Assembly (NCBI GenBank): GCA_023416875.1
Contig: JAEZGT010000134.1
Location: forward strand, 1-7,828
Length of the DNA: 7,828 nucleotides
Direction: 5' to 3'
Origin: Pseudomonadota bacterium
Lineage (GTDB): Bacteria; Pseudomonadota; Gammaproteobacteria; Pseudomonadales; Cellvibrionaceae
Of the stretch, positions 1-5,166 are shown one piece after another (the first letter of the stretch is position 1; every line of letters begins with the position of its first letter). A program made the position numbers and the translations under genes. The notes beneath the pieces were generated by a model. The model saw only the letters and a program-made list of their open reading frames with translations, was not told the origin of the DNA and made no database searches.

Positions 1-18
1 TGCCGGGAATAACCGGCA
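1..18 (-). terminator. Probable rho-independent terminator hairpin after ihfA (cut by window edge)
   Basis: A perfect 6-bp inverted repeat, TGCCGG (1-6) and CCGGCA (13-18) around a 6-nt AT-rich loop, starts 2 nt after the ihfA stop codon. On the minus strand the stem would be followed by sequence beyond position 1, so the U-tract that would prove an intrinsic terminator is out of view. Position and GC stem suggest it ends the pheST-ihfA transcript; this is an inference. Confidence 0.5.
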
Positions 19-20
19 AC

Positions 21-332
21 TCATTGTTGTGGCTTGCTTCCAACATAGGCTTCTACCCGCGCCCGCAGTTTTTGCCCCGGCTTGAATGTGACAACACGCC
101 GTGCCGTTATCGGGATTTCTTCACCGGTTTTCGGGTTCCGGCCGGGACGCTGCTTTTTGTCTCGCAGATCAAAATTCCCGAAACCGGAAAGCTTGACCAT
201 CTCGTTGGCCTCAAGCGCCTGGCGGATCTCGTCAAAAAACGTTTCCACCAGTTCCTTTGCTTCGCGCTTATTGAAGCCTAAATCCTCGTAGAGTTTTTCC
301 GCCAGATCGGCTTTGGTCAGTGACTCAGACAT
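21..332 (-). CDS. ihfA: Integration host factor subunit alpha
   Basis: Alpha subunit of the heterodimeric nucleoid protein IHF, which binds specific sites in the DNA minor groove and bends DNA sharply in transcription, replication and recombination. The 103-residue protein has the full HU/IHF fold: N-terminal helices (about 1-45), the VKLSGFGNF turn (46-54), and the beta-arm RPGRNPKTGEEIPI (62-75). Pro67 corresponds to the intercalating proline of the family (E. coli IHF-alpha Pro65). The extended KLSGFGNFDLRDK and RRVVTFKPGQKL segments are of the IHF-alpha rather than HU or IHF-beta type. The start lies 4 bp after the pheT stop, and its Shine-Dalgarno (AAGG) is inside the last codons of pheT, so translation is probably coupled. 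ihfA as last gene behind pheT is the usual gammaproteobacterial arrangement. No promoter of its own was identified, though one inside pheT is possible, as in E. coli. Confidence 0.97.
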   Translation of the reverse strand: MSESLTKADLAEKLYEDLGFNKREAKELVETFFDEIRQALEANEMVKLSGFGNFDLRDKKQRPGRNPKTGEEIPITARRVVTFKPGQKLRARVEAYVGSKPQQ

Positions 333-336
333 AGGG

Positions 337-2718
337 CTACCTTAGGTTGGCTCCAAACTCCCGCTCCAGGCATTCAACCACCGCCGCCATGGAGGTGTTG
401 ACTTCCTCATCTTTGAGTGTTCGAGAAGGATGTTGGAAAGTCAGACTGAAAGCAAGACTTTTCCTTTTTGGATCAATACCTTCACCGCTATACACGTCAA
501 ACAACTTCAAGTCTTTTAACACATCACCTGCTGTTTTTCGAATGCTTCTATCGAGATCTGCGACACGCACCGCCTTATCGACCAGCACCGCGATATCGCG
601 ACTGACTTCAGGGAAGCGTGAGAGCGGCTGGAAGCGCGGCAGGCTTGCGGTCAGCAGTTCGCTTAAGGTGAATTCAAACACAAATACCGGCTTATTAAGA
701 TCCAGAGCCTTTTGCTTGGCCGGATGCAGCGCGCCCATATAGCCGACTTCCTTCTCATCCAAATAAATCTTGGCGGATTGGCCTGGATGCAACAGCTGAG
801 AATCCGTCAAAGGTGTAAATGAGACAAGACGTCCGCGGGCGGCAAAAGCCAGTAGAGTTTCCAGGTCACCTTTGACGTCGAAGAAGTCCAGATCGCGAGC
901 CTTTTCCGCCCAGCTCTGAGCTCTCACTGAGCCGTACGCCAAGCCACCGAGGCGCTGGTATTGCGCCACAGGCTTGCTTGCGGTGTCGAACACCATACCG
1001 GCCTCAAACAGCTTGGCGGCAGTTTGCTGGCGGTTCAGGTTGTAGGTCAGCGTCTGTAGCAATCCCGGCAACAATGAGGTGCGCATGGTGGACATATCAG
1101 CGCTGATCGGGTTCCTCAGCACCACAGCATCCGTCTCCGGATACAGGATCGCGTGCACCTTGGGATCGACGAAGCTGTAGGTAATGACCTCCCGATAACC
1201 ACGGCTCACCAGATGCTGTTTGGCGTCGGCCAAGGGGGTCTCCGCCTCTGAGTGTGAATCCAGCCGGGTTGCAAATGCCATGGGGCGAGTCGGAAGATGG
1301 TCGTATCCGTGAATACGCGCGATCTCTTCGAGAAGATCTTCTTCAATCGTCAAGTCAAAGCGGTGGCTCGGCACTTTGAAGAACCAACCATCCGCGTTTT
1401 CATTTTCCAGAGTTAAACCCAAGCGACCGAGAATACCAACGGCATCCACCTCTTCCGCTGCAAGGCCGAGACCGGTTTGCAGCCGCGAGCGCCGCAGCCG
1501 GACGGTGCGCGCAGGTGGAACGCTGTTTTGGTCTTGCACCAAAACAACCGGCCCCGCTTCACCACCCACGATTGCCAGCAGTAATTCTGTTGCGCGCTCA
1601 ATGGCGGCCACTTGAAGTTGAGGATCCACACCGCGCTCAAACCTATGAGACGAATCGGTGTGCAACCCATAAGAACGCGCTTTGCCGGCAACGGCCTCTG
1701 GCGCGAAGAATGCACTTTCAAGAAAGATGTTCTGCGTAGTAGCGCTAACGGCGCTATCCGCGCCCCCCATAATTCCCGCAACTGCCAGCGCCTTTTCACG
1801 GTCGGCAATGACCAGGGTATCGCCGCGTAATTCCACTTCCTGATCGTTTAAAAGAACCAACTTTTCGCCCGCGCCAGCCATTCTCACCACTATGCTGCCA
1901 CTCAACTTGTCGAAATCGAATGCGTGCATAGGCTGACCGAGCTCCAACAATACATAGTTGGTGACGTCCACTACCGGATCGATACTGCGAATACCGCTGC
2001 GCCGCAGCTTTTCACACAGCCACAGCGGTGAAGCTCGTGTGATATCAATATTGCGAATAACGCGGCCGGCATAGCTTGGGCACGCGGCAGGAGCTTGGAC
2101 TTCGACGGCAAAGCGCTCGGATGAGCGCGGCTCGATTGTAGTGAAAGGTGGAGAGGAAACCGCTACACGATTCAACACACCCACTTCCCGCGCCAACCCG
2201 CGAACACTCAGGCAATCACCGCGATTAGGAGTCAAATCGACCTCGATCAGCTGATCGTCGAACCTCAGGTATTCCCGCAAATTAACACCAACCGGTGCGT
2301 CGGCGGGAAGCTCCCACAAACCGCTGTCGTCATCGCCAATCTGCAGCTCCACCTGCGAACAGAGCATGCCGAATGACTCTACGCCGCGCAGTTTGGCTTT
2401 TTTGATTTTGAAGTCACCCGGCAGCTCTGCACCTATGGTGGCAAATGGAATCTTGATGCCAGGGCGCGCATTGGGCGCGCCGCACACGATTTGCAACACG
2501 CCTTCCGCGTGTCCTTTTACCTGACACACCCGCAATTTTTCCGCATCTGGATGCGGTTCAGTGGACAGAATCTCGCCAACAATAACGCCGGAAAACGACG
2601 CGGCAGCGGGTTCAACGGAATCCACCTCCAAGCCTGCCATCGTCAATTGCGCCACCAGTTCAGCAGTGCTGATCTGCGGATTCACCCATTCTCTTAACCA
2701 AGCTTCGCTAATTTTCAT
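337..2718 (-). CDS. pheT: Phenylalanine--tRNA ligase beta subunit
   Basis: Large subunit of cytoplasmic (alpha-beta)2 phenylalanyl-tRNA synthetase, which charges tRNA-Phe; the beta chain handles tRNA binding and editing of misacylated Tyr-tRNA-Phe. At 793 residues it is full length (E. coli 795) and opens with the family start MKISEAWLREWVNP. Domains in order: EMAP-like tRNA-binding OB fold (about 40-150, with HPDAEKLRV and the CGAPN motif), B3/B4 editing domain (about 210-385, with GIRSIDPVVDVTNYVLLELG and HTDSSHRFERGVDP), B5 domain (about 400-475), catalytic-like core (about 480-690, with YSFVDP, LRNPIS and LHPGQSA), and the C-terminal ferredoxin-fold anticodon-binding domain (about 698-793, starting RFPEVSRDIAVLV). 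It follows pheS by 57 bp. The ribosome binding site is weak: no GGAG-like core lies within 15 nt of the ATG. The alternative, an upstream start, is not supported because the in-frame codons examined upstream hold no ATG, GTG or TTG. Confidence 0.98.
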   Translation of the reverse strand: MKISEAWLREWVNPQISTAELVAQLTMAGLEVDSVEPAAASFSGVIVGEILSTEPHPDAEKLRVCQVKGHAEGVLQIVCGAPNARPGIKIPFATIGAELPGDFKIKKAKLRGVESFGMLCSQVELQIGDDDSGLWELPADAPVGVNLREYLRFDDQLIEVDLTPNRGDCLSVRGLAREVGVLNRVAVSSPPFTTIEPRSSERFAVEVQAPAACPSYAGRVIRNIDITRASPLWLCEKLRRSGIRSIDPVVDVTNYVLLELGQPMHAFDFDKLSGSIVVRMAGAGEKLVLLNDQEVELRGDTLVIADREKALAVAGIMGGADSAVSATTQNIFLESAFFAPEAVAGKARSYGLHTDSSHRFERGVDPQLQVAAIERATELLLAIVGGEAGPVVLVQDQNSVPPARTVRLRRSRLQTGLGLAAEEVDAVGILGRLGLTLENENADGWFFKVPSHRFDLTIEEDLLEEIARIHGYDHLPTRPMAFATRLDSHSEAETPLADAKQHLVSRGYREVITYSFVDPKVHAILYPETDAVVLRNPISADMSTMRTSLLPGLLQTLTYNLNRQQTAAKLFEAGMVFDTASKPVAQYQRLGGLAYGSVRAQSWAEKARDLDFFDVKGDLETLLAFAARGRLVSFTPLTDSQLLHPGQSAKIYLDEKEVGYMGALHPAKQKALDLNKPVFVFEFTLSELLTASLPRFQPLSRFPEVSRDIAVLVDKAVRVADLDRSIRKTAGDVLKDLKLFDVYSGEGIDPKRKSLAFSLTFQHPSRTLKDEEVNTSMAAVVECLEREFGANLR

Positions 2719-2775
2719 AAATTCTGCTGTCGTCGAAATCCAAAGAGAGTTGCCGTTTCGGTCGAATGAGAACAG

Positions 2776-3789
2776 TTAAAACTGTCGGAGAAAATTCAAA
2801 TCGTTCTCAAAAAATAGACGCAAATCGTTAATGCCATACCGCAACATGGCAAGACGCTCAACTCCCATGCCGAAGGCAAAACCCGTGTAGATTTCCGGAT
2901 CTACCCCGCTGGAACGAAATACATTGGGATGCACCATGCCGCAGCCCATTACCTCCAACCAACCGGTGTTTTTACACACTCGGCATCCTTTGCCACCGCA
3001 CTGTGTGCATTGAATATCCACTTCCGCAGATGGCTCGGTAAAAGGGAAATAGGAAGGGCGAAATCGAACCGGAACATCAGCTTCAAAAAATGCCTTCAGA
3101 AATTGGTCCACAGTGCCCTTTAGATCGGCAAAGCTGACATTTTTGTCCACCACTAAACCTTCCACCTGATGGAACATTGGCGTGTGGGTCAAATCCGAAT
3201 CGCAGCGATAAACCCGGCCTGGGCAGACGATCCGAATCGGCGGTGCACAGCTTTCCATGGTGCGGATCTGTACTGGAGACGTGTGGGTGCGCAACACATG
3301 GCGCTCATCCACATAAAATGTGTCGTGCATAGCGCGGGCGGGATGGTGCGCAGGAATGTTCAAGGCTTCGAAATTGTGGAAATCATCTTCGATTTCAGGG
3401 CCTTCCTCCACGTCAAAGCCTGCGCCGGCAAAAATCGCAACTATGCGATTCAAGGTGCGGCTTACTGGATGCAGGCCACCAAGGTCAGACTGCCTGCCGG
3501 GTTGGGTGACGTCGATAGACTGGTCCGACAGTCGCTGCGCGATTTGCCGCTCTTCCAAAGCCGCTTTTTTTTCAGCCAAGGCAGTGGCGATCTGATCTTT
3601 TGCCACATTGATTTTGGCTCCCGCCTCCGGCCGCTGCTCGGCGCTGAGCTGCCCTAGCGATTTTAGTAACGCCGTCAAATGGCCTTTTTTTCCTAAAAAA
3701 TCGACCCTCACTTGTTCAAGACTTTCGAGATCATCTGCCCTGCCAATCAGCAGCAAAGCTTCCTCAGTTAACGACGATAGATTCTCCAT
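2776..3789 (-). CDS. pheS: Phenylalanine--tRNA ligase alpha subunit
   Basis: Catalytic subunit of phenylalanyl-tRNA synthetase (class II, with PheT), attaching phenylalanine to tRNA-Phe using ATP. The 337-residue protein has an N-terminal coiled-coil tRNA-binding arm (about 1-95, containing FLGKKGHLT), then the class II core: GGLHPVSRT (104-112), NIPAHHPARAMHDTFY (144-159), motif 2 region GRVYRCDSDLTHTPMFHQVEG (191-211), YFPFTEPSAEVD (247-258) and motif 3 GFAFGMGVERLAMLRYGI (303-320). Ala305 corresponds to the Phe-pocket alanine of E. coli PheS (Ala294). Residues 261-272 hold a four-cysteine C-x2-C-x4-C-x2-C insert absent from E. coli PheS, which is about 10 residues shorter; my recollection is that many other bacterial PheS proteins share it. 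The ATG is preceded by GGAAA at about 8 nt. It lies downstream of two tandem terminator-like hairpins, so expression is probably attenuated. Confidence 0.98.
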   Translation of the reverse strand: MENLSSLTEEALLLIGRADDLESLEQVRVDFLGKKGHLTALLKSLGQLSAEQRPEAGAKINVAKDQIATALAEKKAALEERQIAQRLSDQSIDVTQPGRQSDLGGLHPVSRTLNRIVAIFAGAGFDVEEGPEIEDDFHNFEALNIPAHHPARAMHDTFYVDERHVLRTHTSPVQIRTMESCAPPIRIVCPGRVYRCDSDLTHTPMFHQVEGLVVDKNVSFADLKGTVDQFLKAFFEADVPVRFRPSYFPFTEPSAEVDIQCTQCGGKGCRVCKNTGWLEVMGCGMVHPNVFRSSGVDPEIYTGFAFGMGVERLAMLRYGINDLRLFFENDLNFLRQF

Positions 3790-3807
3790 CGAATGTTTCC
3801 AGTCAAT

Positions 3808-3855
3808 TCAAATAAAAACCGCAGGGCGGATTTGGTGTTCGTTGGACAAATTCAC
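3808..3855 (-). other. Hypothetical 15-codon leader ORF (GTG start) before pheS
   Basis: An open frame of 15 codons encodes MNLSNEHQIRPAVFI if its GTG is used, and ends at a TGA in the U-tract region of the second hairpin, 18 nt before pheS. Its GTG overlaps the TGA of the preceding micro-ORF in a GTGA, the form often used for translational coupling. It has no Shine-Dalgarno of its own and only one Phe codon (codon 14), so it is not like the Phe-rich pheM leader of E. coli. A frame this short can easily occur by chance. Confidence 0.15.
3814..3829 (-). terminator. Second terminator-like hairpin of the pheST leader
   Basis: On the minus strand a compact CCGC-CCT-GCGG hairpin is followed at once by TTTTTATTT, the form of a small intrinsic terminator. 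Outside the 4-bp GC stem, three A-T pairs can form across one mismatch. It lies 24 nt upstream of the pheS start codon and about 30 nt downstream of the first hairpin. The short stem makes it a weak terminator alone; as the last hairpin before pheS it may act as an attenuator. Function is inferred. Confidence 0.5.
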
Positions 3856-3878
3856 CAATAAAAAAGGGGAGGAAGCAT
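3852..3878 (-). other. Hypothetical 8-codon leader ORF inside the first pheST hairpin
   Basis: The frame ATG CTT CCT CCC CTT TTT TAT TGG TGA encodes MLPPLFYW, ending in one Phe, one Tyr and one Trp codon. A very strong Shine-Dalgarno-like purine run (GGGGAGGGGG) sits 2 nt before the ATG, with a GGAGG core 5 nt away. That run is also the 5' arm of the terminator hairpin, and the ATG lies in its loop, so ribosome binding and hairpin formation would exclude each other. The purine run is explained by the terminator alone, so the Shine-Dalgarno resemblance may be coincidence. Confidence 0.2.
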
Positions 3879-3892
3879 GGCCCCCTCCCCTT
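3860..3892 (-). terminator. Strong intrinsic terminator / attenuator between rplT and pheS
   Basis: On the minus strand AAGGGGAGG (3892-3884) and CCTCCCCTT (3872-3864) form a perfect 9-bp stem around an 11-nt loop, running into six consecutive Ts (3865-3860). This is the strongest intrinsic-terminator signature in the window. It begins 26 nt after the rplT stop. In E. coli the pheST attenuator lies in the same gap behind the pheM leader peptide. Here it could separate high expression of L35/L20 from lower expression of pheST-ihfA, with partial read-through. The structure is seen; the regulatory role is inferred. Confidence 0.85.
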
Positions 3893-3918
3893 CAGCTATT
3901 GCTAGGGATTATTGTAAA

Positions 3919-4278
3919 TCAGGCAGCCAGTGCTTGTTTTGCCGAGTTTACAATCGCTGCAAACGCAGCTTTGTCATGCACTGCCAAATCGGCGAGAACA
4001 CGACGATCCAACGTAATATTGGCCTTTCTCAGACCAGCGATCAGACGGCTGTAGCTCAAACCTTCTGCACGTGACTGTGCATTGATACGGGTAATCCAAA
4101 GAGCGCGGAAATCACGCTTTTTGACTCGACGATCACGGTAGGCATATTGACCGGCTTTGATAACAGCTTGTTTGGCAACTCGGAATACTCGTGAGCGTGC
4201 TCCGTAATATCCTTTGGCTGCTTTCAAGATTTTTTTGTGGCTTTTACGCGCAATTACACCACGTTTTACACGGGCCAT
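3919..4278 (-). CDS. rplT: 50S ribosomal protein L20 (bL20)
   Basis: Ribosomal protein bL20, an early 23S rRNA-binding protein needed for assembly of the 50S subunit. In E. coli it also represses translation of rpmI and rplT by binding an rRNA-like structure in its own mRNA. The 119-residue protein is full length. The family's basic N-terminal extension is present (MARVKRGVIARKSHKKILKAAKGYYGARSR, split as residues 1-15 and 16-30), followed by YAYRDRRVKKRDFRALWI (46-63) and the globular RNA-binding C-terminal part (LSYSRLIAGLRKANI, 74-88). The ATG has the Shine-Dalgarno AAGAGGA about 7 nt upstream. It lies 38 bp after rpmI, the usual pairing, and is followed by a strong terminator-like hairpin. 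Confidence 0.98.
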   Translation of the reverse strand: MARVKRGVIARKSHKKILKAAKGYYGARSRVFRVAKQAVIKAGQYAYRDRRVKKRDFRALWITRINAQSRAEGLSYSRLIAGLRKANITLDRRVLADLAVHDKAAFAAIVNSAKQALAA

Positions 4279-4316
4279 AGTTTTTTCCTCTTAAATTTGA
4301 CGATAAATGTGGCAGC

Positions 4317-4511
4317 TTAGTTTGCGCGCAACATGCGTTTTACCAGCGGCTGGTCAGACACGTTCAACGTGCTGGTTCCACGCAACTGACGCTTACGCTT
4401 GGTCGTCATCTTGGTGAGGATATGGCTTTTGAAAGCCCGCTTGTGTTTGTAACCGGCGGCGGTTTTCTTGAACCGCTTGGCGGCACCACTGTGTACTTTA
4501 GCTTTTGGCAT
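4317..4511 (-). CDS. rpmI: 50S ribosomal protein L35 (bL35)
   Basis: Small, very basic 50S ribosomal protein bL35. The 64-residue product has the family N-terminus MPKAKVHSGAAKRFKKTAAG, the KHKRAFKSHILTKM segment (22-35), the KRKRQLRG patch (38-45), and ends in VKRMLRAN as expected; length is normal. The ATG is preceded by GCGGAG with about 8 nt spacing. It sits 70 bp after infC and 38 bp before rplT. In E. coli it is translationally coupled with rplT and repressed by L20 through a structure around this start; the same may hold here but cannot be shown by eye. Confidence 0.97.
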   Translation of the reverse strand: MPKAKVHSGAAKRFKKTAAGYKHKRAFKSHILTKMTTKRKRQLRGTSTLNVSDQPLVKRMLRAN

Positions 4512-4523
4512 GGATAAATCTCC

Positions 4524-4543
4524 GCATTTGTGTGCATTTGCAC
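4524..4543. repeat. Short direct and inverted repeats just upstream of the rpmI start
   Basis: The heptamer GCATTTG occurs twice 10 nt apart (4524-4530 and 4534-4540). The second copy is part of the inverted repeat GTGC-ATTT-GCAC (4532-4543). On the transcribed minus strand this can form a small hairpin ending about 20 nt before the rpmI ATG and just upstream of its Shine-Dalgarno. This is where the L20 repressor site lies in E. coli, but I could not recognise the 23S-like fold or the long-range pseudoknot partner, so a regulatory role is only a suggestion. Confidence 0.3.
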
Positions 4544-4570
4544 GAGTTTTAGGAAAACAGCAAGGCAGCT

Positions 4571-4590
4571 AAAAAGCCCGGCTATTTTTT
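4571..4590 (-). other. Weak symmetric hairpin across the infC stop codon
   Basis: The stretch AAAAAGCCCGGCTATTTTTT is nearly palindromic: AGC and GCT arms around CCG, then an A/A mismatch and A-T pairs. Read on the minus strand it gives a short GC stem followed by TTTTT, faintly like an intrinsic terminator between infC and rpmI. Half of it is the poly-lysine end of infC, which explains the A-run without any terminator role. The GC stem is only 3-4 bp, so strong termination is unlikely. Confidence 0.2.
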
Positions 4591-5127
4591 CTTTTTCGGG
4601 GCAATCACCATTACGATCTGGCGACCTTCCATCTTGGGCTGTTGTTCAACAGTACCCAAGTCTTCAAGGTCTTTTTCGATGCGTTGCATCATTTCCATTC
4701 CCAGCTCTTGGTGGGCTAGTTCCCGACCGCGAAACCGCAGCGAGACCTTTGCCTTATCCCCCTGTTCAAGGAAACGTATCAGGTTGCGTAGTTTTACCTG
4801 ATAGTCGCCCTCCTCCGTCCCTGGACGAAATTTCATTTCTTTAATTTGTTGCTGCTTCTGCTTTTTCTTCGCAGCGGCTTTGGATTTTTTCAGCTCAAAA
4901 AGGTGCTTACCATAATCCATTACCTTACAAACGATCGGTTCCGCCTCCACAGCTATAGCTACCAGATCAAGGTTGGCTGCTTTGGCGGCTGCCAAAGCTT
5001 CATCAATTGTCACAATACCAACCTGCTGTCCATCAGCGGCAATCAAGCGAACTTCCTTCGCTTGAATCTGATCATTGATCATGGCCTTTTTTGCGCGGGG
5101 GGCCTTTCCGTTGTCTTTGTTAATAAT
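4582..5127 (-). CDS. infC: Translation initiation factor IF3, AUU start
   Basis: IF3 binds the 30S subunit, keeps it apart from 50S and checks the start codon and initiator tRNA. From the ATT at 5127 the protein has 181 residues (E. coli 180): N-terminal domain (about 16-80, with INDQIQAKEVRL and the family motif CKVMDYGKHLFE at 67-78), a lysine-rich linker (about 80-94), and the C-terminal domain (about 95-181, with KFRPGTEEGDYQVKLRNL and RFRGRELAHQELG). The first ATG (5082) would remove 15 residues that relatives have, and has no properly spaced Shine-Dalgarno. Two ATT codons in tandem (5127, 5124) lie 6 and 9 nt after AGGAG; the first is better spaced. An AUU start is the known hallmark of infC, because IF3 discriminates against it and so represses its own synthesis. 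It follows thrS by 39 bp. Confidence 0.96.
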   Translation of the reverse strand: MINKDNGKAPRAKKAMINDQIQAKEVRLIAADGQQVGIVTIDEALAAAKAANLDLVAIAVEAEPIVCKVMDYGKHLFELKKSKAAAKKKQKQQQIKEMKFRPGTEEGDYQVKLRNLIRFLEQGDKAKVSLRFRGRELAHQELGMEMMQRIEKDLEDLGTVEQQPKMEGRQIVMVIAPKKKK

Positions 5128-5133
5128 AAGGTG

Positions 5134-5138
5134 CTCCT
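5134..5138 (-). promoter_or_regulatory. Shine-Dalgarno that sets the AUU start of infC
   Basis: On the minus strand GAGAGGAG contains a perfect AGGAG core at 5138-5134, followed by CACCTT and then ATT ATT. The 6-nt spacing selects the ATT at 5127, or with 9 nt the one at 5124. The next in-frame ATG lies 52 nt from this site and has only an AAGG placed 2 nt before it, too close to work. This site decides the start of infC. Confidence 0.85.
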
Positions 5139-5166
5139 CTCAAATGAATAAAACCAGAGTATTCGT

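Noticed and set aside
3169..3657. 162-codon open frame on the plus strand opposite pheS
   Set aside because: It lies entirely antisense to a well-conserved pheS, has no recognisable protein family content, and its open state follows from the codon pattern of the opposite strand.
3803..3895. Phe-rich 30-codon frame across the pheST leader (five Phe codons), which looked like a pheM leader peptide
   Set aside because: It has no ATG, GTG or TTG; only a CTG without Shine-Dalgarno follows the in-frame TAG. The Phe codons come from the T-runs of the two terminators.
4582..5082. infC starting at the ATG at 5082 (166 residues)
   Set aside because: It drops the N-terminal residues typical of IF3 and lacks a spaced Shine-Dalgarno, while the upstream ATT has AGGAG at 6 nt.
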